Both the position numbers and the translations under genes were made by a program. Source: Rhypophila decipiens (Eukaryota > Ascomycota > Sordariomycetes > Sordariales > Naviculisporaceae). Taken from it: 11,317 bases of DNA. Numbering within the stretch: the first letter of the stretch is position 1; each line of letters starts with the position of its first letter. The stretch covers positions 1 to 11,317 of the forward strand of contig MU858428.1 of assembly GCA_033297075.1 (NCBI GenBank), read 5' to 3'. This document shows positions 1 to 7,976 of the stretch, piece after piece. The notes beneath the pieces were generated by a model, which made no database searches, was not told the origin of the DNA, and worked only from the letters and a program-made list of their open reading frames with translations.

Positions 1-730
1 TAAATAGCTTCAAAAATGGGGGTGGTTACCCTTGGGGGTGGTTGCCAAGCCTATTCCAACTGGGGGTCGTTCCATGTGGGGGTCTTGGCGTATACTTCTT
101 GAAGCAGGAACCAAGCCGCTTTAGTCACTAGACTATTCTCGTTTCCAACTGGATACGGGACTGCGTACTACGTATGACGAGGTTTCTTGGTTCTTCACAA
201 TTACACGCGCTTCAAATGTTCCTGAACGATAATTCCCGGTGTTTGGGTTTGCCAATGCACAACTTTCTGATTGCTGGGAACGGAAAACACTTCGCTGAGA
301 CCGTTGACACATGGATCCACACCGAGGCTCACGTTGGAATCTGCATGTGGTGTCGAACCCACAGACGTTTTCCCACAGGATACAGACTCAACCAGCAAAT
401 AGAATCGCGTAAGCACGACACTAGCAACTAGCAGACAGTCAGTCGCTTACAGTGTGGTGTCACTAGCTCCCTGTTTTTCGCGTTCTAGACTTTTCCCCTC
501 CTCTGTTTTTTAGCCTGCCCACGCTCGCTTCATGTACTGCGTACCCCCTTTCCATCCTTCTGTCTTCAAAACTCACAAGAAGACTCAGAATGGCCCAGGA
601 CGATACGCAAGTCGACGGTCAGACCCGGTTCTGTGGTACCATCCCCGTGCTTTGGCCTCCCTGCGTAACCCAGCCCTGGACAAGTCAGATCGAGGTTGCT
701 ATCACCTAATCCCCGAGCCAAGCTCTGATC

Positions 731-737
731 TATAATA
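731..737 (+). promoter_or_regulatory. TATA-like element upstream of receptor gene
   Basis: TATAATA lies about 170 bases before the receptor start codon. If it is used, transcription would start just upstream of, or within, the small uORF at 753. The assignment rests only on the motif and its position; fungal promoters often lack a TATA box. Confidence 0.25.
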
Positions 738-752
738 CCCCAGCGTCCCCAG

Positions 753-836
753 ATGGACATCGATCGTTGGGTTCTGCTTCCCGATCGATCTTTGCTGGCT
801 GCTCTACACCCTCGTCATCGCCAAGGAGTGAGATAG
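753..836 (+). other. Candidate uORF before the receptor gene
   Basis: ATG at 753 opens 27 codons closed by TAG at 834-836, 72 bases before the main ATG at 909. The base at -3 of the uORF start is C, a weak context, so leaky scanning would be expected. The uORF spans an inverted repeat (ATCGATCG at 759-766, CGATCGAT at 782-789, 15-base loop). Whether it lies in the mature leader depends on the transcription start, which is not known. Confidence 0.3.
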
Positions 837-908
837 GATCCCAGCACACTCACATTCGTTTTGTTGCTTGCCAGCCTTTTTGTTTCCCGTCGCCAAGAGA
901 TTAGCACC

Positions 909-2354
909 ATGGCTTCTCTAGCGCCCCCGCCCGAACTGCCCCCGGGGGCGTTTGACGACATGTCCGGAGATGTCATTGGCGTTGTTGTCTTTTGTCTGAT
1001 CTTCTCTACTCTCATGGTTGCCTTGAGGATATTCACCCGTGGGGTTGTCGTCAAACAGATTGGCATAGACGACTACGCTGCTATCGTCAGTCTGGTATGG
1101 CTTTGTGCTCCTACGCTTGCCTGAACTTGTTGAAGGGTGCTCCCCAAGTACTAACTTTTCTTGGCCACCAGATTGTGATATACGGCGCTGGCATACCCAT
1201 TGTGCTCATGACACAATGGGGCCTGGGAAAACACATCTACGCCCTTGACCCTGCTCTTATGCCCGAGCTTGTTCCTAATTACTTGCGTGTAAGCGCCGTG
1301 CCACGGCTGATGACAAAGCTGCTTTGATCTTTGTGGCTGACCTTTGATGGCCAGTACTTTTACTTCTCGATCGTTTTTTACTGTGCAGGTTTGATGACAA
1401 TCAAGCTCACCTTCCTCTTTGGCTACTACCGCGTCTTGGCTGTGCAGCACATGCGTCTTGTCTACATTGCCGCCATCGTCATTGTCGGCGGCTGGTCCGT
1501 TTCACAGGTTTTTGTCGGCATCTTCACCTGCACACCCGTCAGTGGTTTCTGGGACAAGTCCATTCCGTCAACGTGTATCCCCAACCTGCCGCAATGGTGA
1601 GTCTTTTTTGGACTAAAATCCGCATAATTGGCCCGAAGCTGACTGCGACACGACTTAGGTATATCAACGCTGCGGGTAACATCATCACCGATGTGGCTGT
1701 GTTTGTTCTTCCTTTGCCGGCTATTTGGCGTCTGCAGCTGGCCAAGCCTCAGAGGCTGATGCTCGTTGGCATTTTCTGCCTCGGTTTCTTGTACGTCAAA
1801 TACCACAGTTGCGTCCTGTTTGGTTCTAACACGTCACCAGCACCGTTGTTATATCCATCATCCGCATCAGATATCTCAAGTTGTTTGACGACTTCACATG
1901 GGAAAACTCACCGTCGGCCATGTGGTCCGTTGCCGAGCTCACATCCGCCATTACCTGCTGCTGCTTGCCGACACTGCGACCCCTGATGACCCGTTACTTC
2001 CCCAACCTCGGTTCGAGAATTGGCCGGTCGACCAAGGGCTACGCGCAGACGTACGAGGACCGGACCGGAGGGACGAGCACTATCGGTGCGAAAAGCGCCA
2101 ATCGTAAGGGAAACATGTCAGACGGAGGAGACAGCGAGATGGAGCTTGGGAACAGCGGCGGGGATGCTGTCAGCATGGGCAGGGCGAGCACCAGCGCGGC
2201 AAGTGTCGGTCGTGAGCACATCACCTCTTTCCAGCCCACAGTGCGGACCGATATCAGCCCTTTTGAGAACCCACATCCGGGTACCGGTCCCATGCATCCA
2301 GGGGACATTGTCGTTCAACGCGAGGTCTATCTATCGACTAGCGGACACAAATGA
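909..2354 (+). CDS. Pth11-like seven-transmembrane receptor (fungal rhodopsin-domain family)
   Basis: Integral membrane protein, probably a plasma-membrane G-protein-coupled-receptor-like sensor of the Pth11-related fungal family. The five-exon model is 909-1094, 1172-1288, 1355-1596, 1659-1790 and 1841-2354; the exons sum to 1191 bases, 396 residues. Introns are 77, 66, 62 and 50 bases, all GT..AG, with branch-like ACTAAC, CTGAC, CTGAC and CTAAC before the acceptors. Hydrophobic segments fall near residues 22-44, 54-75, 102-126, 135-158, 182-205, 213-235 and 250-275. Family-like features include IDDYAA after helix 1, the FTCTPVSGFWD loop, the CIPNLPQWYINAAGNIITD block and FTWENSPSAMWSVAE before helix 7. 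A Ser/Gly-rich tail of about 120 residues should be cytosolic. There is no N-terminal CFEM domain, unlike Pth11 itself, so this belongs to the shorter CFEM-less type. Ligand and signalling partner cannot be told from sequence. ATG at 909 has A at -3 and sits just ahead of the first helix. Confidence 0.9.
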
Positions 2355-2837
2355 TGGCACATGGCAGCCAGTGCCAGTGGCCCAGTGCCATCCTCGACTA
2401 TACATATTTAGCTATACCCACCAGTGATTATCATGAACATTTACATGGCGCGTCGTTGATATTCCCGATATCTCAAATATCGTGGCTGTGATCGCCTGTG
2501 TAACGTCATTCACCCTTGTCCCAGGAATCCAATATCCAATCGCATTGCTCATCCAAATACGAGACCTGGTTGTTGGCTTGGCATACATGCCCTTTCGAAG
2601 CACCGGATTGGCGGGACCTGGGGCTTAACGGCATCATTGCTACATTTGGGGGTGGCTTGCATGCGGGGCACCTTCTGGGGCTGATTTCATGACGCCCAAC
2701 CACGCTGGCGACCGTTGAAATAAAGATCAAAGAGAACCCCGTATCGATGACAATGTCGGTCGTTTCTATTCTTCATCAACACTATCTATCAAAGTCGAGA
2801 TTCCAGTACGCGACCTGCCTGACAAACCACCGAGAAA
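2355..2837. other. Intergenic region between the two membrane-protein genes
   Basis: No supportable gene. It should contain the 3' end of the receptor transcript and the promoter and leader of the gene starting at 2838. A small AT-rich hairpin is possible at 2466-2482 (CGATAT/ATATCG, 5-base loop), with an overlapping alternative stem GATAT/ATATC at about 2458-2472. Neither is strong enough to call a functional element. Confidence 0.5.
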
Positions 2838-3620
2838 ATGCCGCCCCTATCACGAAGCTCCAGCACAACCAGCATAACCAAACCCGACCCGGTAGCACTC
2901 GAATATGAACTCGACTCATACTCCCAACTTCCACCAACAACATTTGCCCGAAACCATCGCATCCCCCGTCCAGCAAAGACCCATCTAAAAGGCCACTTCA
3001 CGCCGCAAACCCACCCACCGTCATCGTACAACCGATACATCCTCGTCCGCTCTCTATCAATCATATTCTGTCTTCTTCAAATCACCCTCGTAGCCATTGC
3101 CGCTTCGGGCGCCCTCTCGTCGTCATACTCCAATAGCACCTCCCCAGATCTAAAAAACCAAGATAATCCCAATGGCGACCCGCGCAAAAAGCTAAAACAT
3201 TGGCTTGACCCTTGCCTCTCGCCCGCAATATCAGCATTCTTCTGGTGCGCGACTGATTTGCTCAGCGTGTGGAAGTCGCAGCGTCGGGCCCATCATATTG
3301 CGCGGGGCGTGTACGATGCTGTTCTTTCGATTGGGTTTACCATTGCCGGTGGGTTTTTTATTCACATGGCAGGTGGCGTGCTGAGTGGAAGTGATCGGGA
3401 TGCTGGGTATGGAAATTTGAGCGAGATGGTGGTGGGTGGGTTGATTGTTGTTTGTATGGGTTCTGAGGTGTAAGTCTTTCTCTTTTTGTTGTTGAACTCG
3501 GTACTAACCAAGATTGACAATAGGATCCTTCATTCGATCATCTCATACGAGGGTATCAGGGACATGATCGAGACACGAAAGGCTGTTCGCTCGAATTGGG
3601 GCGTTCGGCATGAGGCTTGA
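2838..3620 (+). CDS. Four-helix membrane protein, function unknown
   Basis: I do not recognise the family. Two exons, 2838-3469 and 3524-3620, join in frame (632 + 97 = 729 bases) to give 242 residues. The 54-base intron is GTAAGT..TAG with a CTAAC branch motif at about 3504-3508. Without splicing the frame stops at once at a TAA, which supports the intron. The first 65 residues are polar, rich in Ser, Thr and Pro, and probably cytosolic. Hydrophobic segments lie near residues 67-92, 127-145, 157-179 and 196-217. The loop between helices 1 and 2 carries an NST sequon at residue 99 and would face outward if the N terminus is inside. The C terminus is short and charged. The topology recalls MARVEL-like or other small tetraspan proteins of fungi, but no diagnostic motif confirms this. 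The ATG at 2838 has a good context (AAA before it) and is the first in frame. Confidence 0.8.
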
Positions 3621-3676
3621 TACAACTTGAAGGCCACATTTCTCGTGCGACCAAGGTGCTAGATAGATAGTACCAG
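3621..3676. other. 56-base gap between convergent stop codons
   Basis: The tetraspan gene ends with TGA at 3618-3620 and the RidA-like gene on the opposite strand ends at 3677-3679. Both 3' UTRs must run into this gap, and almost certainly into each other's coding sequence. The gap contains a short AGATAGATAG run at 3661-3670 and no clear stem-loop. Confidence 0.7.
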
Positions 3677-4208
3677 TTACGAAAATGCCACTTGCTTTTC
3701 TGCGGTCACAGCGACACCCTCGGGATCATGCGCCACAACCTCCAACTCCAATCTCATGCCCGCTGAATCTCCCGCACCCAGCTTGGACACGCCCACAGCC
3801 GTCAACGAAGGTTGATGATCGGGACACCACTTTCTCAAGTTCTCGATAAATCGCCCCAGAAAAGCCTCATTGTCCATCTCCGCCTCGACCACGTAGGCGT
3901 TGACCTTGTAAACCTGCGACCATCCCTTTCCGCCGGTGTGTTTGAGCGTATAATCCACGTTGGCGAAAGCCTGGTCGATTTCCTCTAGCGGATCGGTCTT
4001 GATTTTTCCAGTTTCGGTATCCCAGCCGCCTTGAGGTGTCCTGCACGTCAATATTGGCGATGCCTGGGTTGGGGAATGAAATGGTCTGTCAATTACCTTG
4101 GCCCGATATTTCGATTCTGTCGCCTACCCGTACTGCTTGGCTGTACCAGAGATGTCCTCGGAGGACTTTGCCCTGGCCCGGGTATGCATAGAATTTGAGC
4201 CCGGACAT
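3677..4208 (-). CDS. RidA/YjgF/YER057c/UK114 family protein lacking the usual catalytic arginine
   Basis: Small cytosolic protein of the RidA superfamily, whose canonical members hydrolyse reactive enamine/imine intermediates as homotrimers with active sites at subunit interfaces. Two exons on the minus strand, 4208-4097 and 4029-3677, total 465 bases and encode 154 residues. The 67-base intron (4096-4030) starts GTAATT, ends CAAG and has TTGAC-type branch sequences; splicing restores the family block ISGQGGWD around residue 35. The protein runs through SGQGGWD, the EIDQAFANV helix, the VYKVNAYV strand, and the C-terminal GMRLELEVVA strand with the expected acidic residues (132, 134). In canonical RidA proteins an arginine follows Pro-[Ala/Ser/Thr] near residue 105. 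Here the aligned sequence is PSLTAVGVSKL, with Leu113 in that place, so imine deaminase activity is doubtful. The gene converges on its neighbour and diverges from the secreted-protein gene at 5091. Membership is confident; substrate is unknown. Confidence 0.88.
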
Positions 4209-4265
4209 GTTGGATCGGATGTTAGTTGGAACGGGTGGACGAAAGGATATTAATGCTGGACCGAA

Positions 4266-4280
4266 GAGTGAAATTCACTC
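4266..4280. promoter_or_regulatory. 15-base palindrome in divergent promoter
   Basis: GAGTGAAATTCACTC is a perfect inverted repeat of 7-base arms around one central A, about 60 bases upstream of the RidA-like start codon. Symmetric sites of this length suit a dimeric transcription factor. No specific factor is recognised, and chance occurrence cannot be excluded. Confidence 0.25.
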
Positions 4281-4673
4281 GAGTGCGAACTTGTTGTTAT
4301 GAGCAGATGCAGACAGATTTTGACCTTGTGTTTGTTGCATCATGATATTGGTGCCTTCTTCTTGGAAAGAGGCCTCTTGTTTATATTGCCAACTTTTGTC
4401 ACATGCGAATCAGCTCTGTTGCAGGCGGCTGAGGGTGAGATTCCACCGGACAGATGCATCGCGCCGGCCTGGCGGAAGTTGGACTGATTATGTCATGATC
4501 GATCATATTCGGCGCCAGCCCAGCAACGAAATACCATCATTTGAAGGCATCGCCAAGTGCCAAGGCTTGCATTCGAATCCCACGACTCATCAGCTTACAA
4601 ATACACCGGACTTATTATTTTGTCAATCCTCCAGAAGTCGTCATCATGTGTCGGGCTCGGCAATACTTGAGTC

Positions 4674-4680
4674 TATAAAA
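4674..4680 (+). promoter_or_regulatory. TATA box (distal)
   Basis: TATAAAA matches the TATA consensus and is followed by a GC-rich CCCCGGGCC block. It lies about 410 bases before the secreted-protein start. Together with the second TATA box 37 bases downstream it suggests a strong or inducible promoter and a long leader. Confidence 0.4.
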
Positions 4681-4710
4681 CCCCGGGCCGGATTTGACCG
4701 CCCAGACGGC

Positions 4711-4718
4711 TATATAAA
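4711..4718 (+). promoter_or_regulatory. TATA box (proximal)
   Basis: TATATAAA is another good TATA match. A start site 30-60 bases downstream would put the 5' end near 4745-4775, around the uORF at 4755, leaving a leader of more than 300 bases before the ATG at 5091. Confidence 0.45.
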
Positions 4719-4754
4719 CTGTAATTCTTCGTCGGAGCAAAGAACCGTCAACAG

Positions 4755-4811
4755 ATGTACCGCCTAAATATGCAGGTACAACCAGGCCACGGGCTTGTCT
4801 TTATCTGTTAA
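4755..4811 (+). other. Candidate 18-codon uORF in the secreted-protein leader
   Basis: ATG at 4755 opens 18 codons followed by TAA at 4809-4811, in the likely leader about 280 bases before the main start. It could reduce translation of the downstream gene if transcription begins at the TATA boxes at 4674 or 4711. There is no evidence beyond position. Confidence 0.25.
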
Positions 4812-5090
4812 TATGTTTATACTATGGAATATTCCAGACGAGTAGTCATGGGTTGCAAGCCACGTTATTATCGCTGCGCAATCACGGATTGTGGGACTCT
4901 TGTGGGAAGCTCATGTAAACACTTAAAGGCCGTGATGACTGCTGGATTCCGCTTGTTTGAATTCCAGTCCGCAACCTCTTTCTTTGCTGTGGTTGCCGAT
5001 GAAACCCCGCGCAATTGCTCGTTTCGAGGAAAACGACACTTCACATCAACTAGACTTGACTGGGAAAACATCATCACATATCGACAGACC

Positions 5091-5510
5091 ATGCGACCAT
5101 TTACAATCCCGCTTGCTTTGATGGCGCTTTTCACTGGGGCCATGAGCGCGCCGGCTAACGCCGAATTTCCCCGAGCACTATCTGCCAGAGAGGCTCCTTG
5201 CGACGCGTGGAGCGAGGAGTGCTACGAAGTCATCACAGCCAATGCTTGCTTCGCCGCATACATTACGGGAACAAACGTCACGCGCATTCTCAACTGCGTC
5301 GACGTCAACGACCACACCGTTGCTGAGAGAAGGGTGGGTCACTTCTTTAGCCCTCAAGACTTTTATGCAACCGTCGGTGACTCGGGTTGCGAGCTTGTCT
5401 TTTGGGGGCCATGCTTACCTCTATTTCTCACCCAGATTTGCAACTGCTATGGATGCTCCGAGACGACAGTTCAGAATTGGGCGGTCAAGACCCTTGGTTG
5501 CCCAGCCTAA
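5091..5510 (+). CDS. Small secreted cysteine-rich protein (139 residues, 10 Cys), effector-like
   Basis: No family recognised. Single-exon frame of 139 residues. The start at 5091 (A at -3) gives a classical signal peptide: a short Arg-containing n-region, a hydrophobic core over about residues 5-18, and small residues for cleavage around AMSA (17-20) or NA at 23-24. The mature part has ten cysteines at 37, 44, 53, 69, 100, 108, 117, 119, 122 and 137, an even number compatible with five disulfides, including the tight cluster CNCYGC. One N-glycosylation sequon, NVT, sits at residue 62. There is no anchor, GPI tail or catalytic motif. Size, secretion and cysteine content fit the loose class of fungal candidate effectors or other apoplastic or antimicrobial small proteins; this is a category, not a function. 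The gene has a TATA-containing promoter and no close partner. Confidence 0.8.
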   Translation: MRPFTIPLALMALFTGAMSAPANAEFPRALSAREAPCDAWSEECYEVITANACFAAYITGTNVTRILNCVDVNDHTVAERRVGHFFSPQDFYATVGDSGCELVFWGPCLPLFLTQICNCYGCSETTVQNWAVKTLGCPA

Positions 5511-6682
5511 CAAACCTACGCTGCTGCGGCTCAGCTAATATCAGGCTCATTATCTCATATGGAAGGGTGACACAGGACCAAATAGATGAAATCTAGAGCT
5601 TGTGTGTGACAAGCACAAGATATACCCATTGACATCTGAACCCTGCCACAGGGGCCGTGGTTTACCATTCATTCGACGTTCGGACTTGACCCGTGGTTTG
5701 CTTTCTGTGGGTAGCTCTCGTTATGTCTGTTCCTGATTTCGGTGAGATGGCTAGACTTGGTCGCAAACCTCTCTTCCAGCATAGTCTCTCAACTGGACAA
5801 AAGTACGCCAAGGGTCCTCGCCTTAGTAGCGCACAATGTTCATGTTCATGTCACATACATGACAACATCAGTCAAGAGCCTGGTAGGCCCTCTCGGACTC
5901 TGAATACTTAACCCGAGGAGCAGGAATTTCTTGGCCAACATAGAGCTTACTCATCTAGAGTGATAGTCGGGGTACACACCTAAAGCAGTTACTCTATGGA
6001 CTGAACTTGAAACCCTCACATCTGTATTAACCGTGATTCTCTTGGCTAGACGAAGACACTTTAACAATGTGTAACTTAGATTTACTTCGATCCGGATCCC
6101 CTACTACAAGGCCACTTGCTCCAGGCCATAACAACGGGAGAGTTCGTACCACATTGGTGAGAGACGAGAAGGATCTCTCAGAGTGTCTGCCGCCAAGAAT
6201 AAATCTAGCAGCCTTTGATTCGAAGCAGCGTGCAGGGCAGCGAGACTGCACACCACTATCAGGCTCTCCTTACCTCTTACCGCTCAGTATATTCGGTACA
6301 TGTATCCCAGTGGCTTAGTAAATGACGGTGGGTCGAATGCGAGAGAGTACGCAAGAAGTTCAGGACATCAGGTAGGACAATAGTAAAGTCCGTCGTGTTG
6401 GCTCGACTGAACCATGTTTACAGTCTGAAAATAAGCCCGCCAAGGGAAAAAAATATTAGAGACCGAGAGGATAGACAGATAGTGTCCGAGTCCGTAGACC
6501 TGATGCTCTCGGCGAGAAAGGGCAAAATGGAAGGAGAACGAGACGGCTACAAAAGGCCTCGTATTTCCCTCATCCCTCACTCAAGGGCATCATTCCACCG
6601 ATCTCCAGCCCCATCACAGATCCAACATCCTCAGCTCTAACCCTTTGCCACCATCTCGCAACACTTCTACAATCCCATAACC
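5511..6682. other. Long gene-free stretch between the two secreted-protein genes
   Basis: Roughly 1.17 kb. Several open frames of 70-80 codons exist on both strands, overlap one another, and show no signal peptide, hydrophobic pattern or family motif; I consider none supportable. Small structures include a short hairpin (CTTGTG/CACAAG) at about 5599-5619, possibly in the 3' UTR of the upstream gene, and a CCGTGGTTT direct repeat at 5655 and 5691. The last 150 bases become pyrimidine- and A-rich and look like the leader of the gene at 6683. Confidence 0.5.
6548..6555 (+). promoter_or_regulatory. TATA-like element for the 6683 gene
   Basis: TACAAAAG lies about 130 bases before the start codon and is followed by a CT- and CA-rich leader without intervening ATGs, a common fungal arrangement. 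It is a one-base variant of TATAAAAG. Confidence 0.35.
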
Positions 6683-7280
6683 ATGCAGCTCATCCATGTC
6701 CTTATCGGCCTTGTCGGCAGTGCCTCCGCTGTTGACCTCTACTTCCATCACAGCGGAGACTGTAGTGGCGCCTCATCAGTGTGCTCCAACATGAGCCCGG
6801 ACAGATGCTGCGGAGTCGGCCGGCGTGACATCTATCCCTCTGTCGCCGTGCGCGGTATCCCCACCAACTGGAACCTCAACTGCCGCGGCCACTTTGGCGG
6901 CGACTGCCTCTTCATTCGCAAGGCGCAAAACAGCAATGGGGCCAACTGGGTCTGTCTTAATGACTCGACCGGTTGGTACTCGGGCATTGGCTACGGCTTT
7001 GTCAACAAGAAGCGTGAGCCTGTTCCTGCTGGCGAGACCGGCGCTCCCCAGGAGGAGTGCGTCAAGCCCGATCTGGCTATCCTTGCCGATGGCGCCCAGT
7101 ATGACATTGCTGGCTTGGATGAGGATGCCTACAATAAGTTGTAAGTAACAAAATCTCAGGCTGCTTCGTTGATCAAAATGGCGACCTACTAATTCTCGTT
7201 CCTCTTTTAGTCTTGACATCGTGGAAGCTAATGGAGTCAGCGCGGATGTTCCCGCTGAGTTCGATGCTTTGAGGAAGTAA
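6683..7280 (+). CDS. Secreted cysteine-rich protein with acidic C-terminal tail (175 residues)
   Basis: Two exons, 6683-7140 and 7211-7280, join in frame (458 + 70 = 528 bases). The 70-base intron begins GTAAGT, ends CTTTTAG and has a CTACTAAT branch motif near 7185. Residues 1-16 form a signal peptide with SASA before the likely cleavage. The mature N-terminal part has eight cysteines at 27, 34, 42, 43, 67, 75, 91 and 126, with Gly/Ser/Asn-rich spacing and a GGDC..GANWVCLND..YSGIGYGFV pattern suggesting a compact beta-rich disulfide fold. A KKR run at 109-111 could be a Kex2-type processing site dividing this part from an acidic tail (112-175) that holds the last cysteine. I recognise it only as a type of conserved fungal secreted hypothetical; no enzyme motif is visible. 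Good ATG context with ACC before it. Confidence 0.82.
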
Positions 7281-7976
7281 ACAACCTTCTTTTTCGAAAC
7301 TTGGATAGGGAGGTGCTGGCATGTACGGGGCCACCAACCTCAAGAGGAAGGCACATTCAACATGATGCATCCGTAGTTAGATGACCAATCTAGAAGTTCG
7401 GGTTCCCGCTATTATAAGCTCACCGATTGAAACTTTTGATGATGAGCATTGGGTCGTAACCCTAACCCTCGATAAACAAACCCCTGAGCGGGGCAGGTCT
7501 TACATGGCATCTGTTGAACATCCTTTGAGGTTCTTGTGTTACCAATGTTTCCGTACTTACCGCTCAAAAACTGGTGCCCGTAATTGAGATACAGCACGAT
7601 CCGTGATTGCGAATAGCTTTAGCCCAAGATGCGGCCACAGAGTCCCATTCAGTGAAAATTGGTCAAGGAAGTTGTCCCAAGATTCTGCCAGCTGACATCA
7701 GCGGAAGCGTACCTCCCTTGCCAAGCACAACTTCCTCGACGGGTGACGCCACCTGCCATACTGCCCCACCTTCCCCTCCCGTGTCCTGACAGAGACCCCC
7801 GCCAGCTGACATTCGTTCAACCTGGATCCCCAATCCCGACAAATGCACCATGGCAACAGTCGCGTTTGTCAATTTTAGCGTGATTCAGTCATTAAACTTT
7901 TCGCGACAAAAACTGTCCGGTGCTAACAACTATTCTCGCCACTTTTCAACACCGATGACAGTACGCAGACGCAATC
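7281..7976. other. Intergenic region, no gene seen
   Basis: About 700 bases. Short open frames on both strands carry no recognisable motif; in particular I found no His-x-Asp or other piece of a 2OG-oxygenase catalytic domain that could belong to the gene downstream. It includes an AACCCTAACCCT telobox-like motif (7458-7469). Just before the ATG at 7977, TGACAG and CGCAG could serve as splice acceptors, so an unseen 5' exon cannot be fully excluded. Confidence 0.45.

Larger units (their letters stand above)
1..908. other. Gene-free leader region upstream of the receptor gene
   Basis: No ORF here has the composition or motifs of a real protein; short open frames on both strands overlap one another and look like chance. 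It holds four G5 runs (18-82), a pyrimidine-rich stretch at about 465-513 of the sort common near fungal transcription starts, a TATA-like TATAATA at 731-737, a perfect 8-base inverted repeat (759-766 with 782-789) and a 27-codon upstream ORF (753-836). The last part is probably the promoter and 5' leader of the gene starting at 909. The first few hundred bases could belong to a neighbour outside the window. Confidence 0.55.
4209..5090. other. Divergent promoter region between RidA-like and secreted-protein genes
   Basis: About 880 bases with no supportable gene. The side near 4209 should hold the RidA-like promoter; it contains a 15-base palindrome (4266-4280). The right half carries two TATA boxes (4674 and 4711) pointing toward the secreted-protein gene, then a small uORF (4755-4811). 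An open frame runs in phase from ATG 4824 into the gene at 5091, but its extra residues have no signal-peptide character and would bury the real one, so the later start is preferred. A 5' UTR intron ending at the CAG just before the start (5086-5088) is possible but unproven. Confidence 0.5.

Noticed and set aside
174..431. 85-codon open frame near the window start
   Set aside because: No family pattern, signal peptide or splice context; an antisense frame of similar length overlaps it. Probably chance.
532..735. 67-codon open frame before the receptor gene
   Set aside because: Its composition is unremarkable, it lies in a promoter-like pyrimidine-rich area, and a similar frame exists on the other strand.
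4550..4610. Possible tRNA, because of a TTCGAATCCC B-box-like sequence near 4573
   Set aside because: No matching acceptor stem, anticodon arm or A box could be placed upstream.
4342..4767. 141-codon open frame in the divergent promoter region
   Set aside because: It runs straight through both TATA boxes, has no recognisable domain, and another frame overlaps it.
4824..5090. In-frame N-terminal extension of the secreted protein from ATG 4824
   Set aside because: It would add 89 residues with no motif and place the hydrophobic signal sequence in the middle of the protein; the start at 5091 gives a textbook signal peptide.
5693..6318. Open frames of 70-80 codons on both strands in the long gap
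   Set aside because: They overlap each other, lack any motif and have no convincing splice partners.
6776..7219. 147-codon open frame on the minus strand
   Set aside because: It is the antisense shadow of the secreted cysteine-rich gene, which has a signal peptide, a consistent intron and conserved cysteines.
909..7280. Secondary-metabolite biosynthetic cluster
   Set aside because: No synthase, P450, methyltransferase, oxidoreductase or pathway regulator is visible; a receptor, a RidA-like protein and secreted proteins do not make a cluster.
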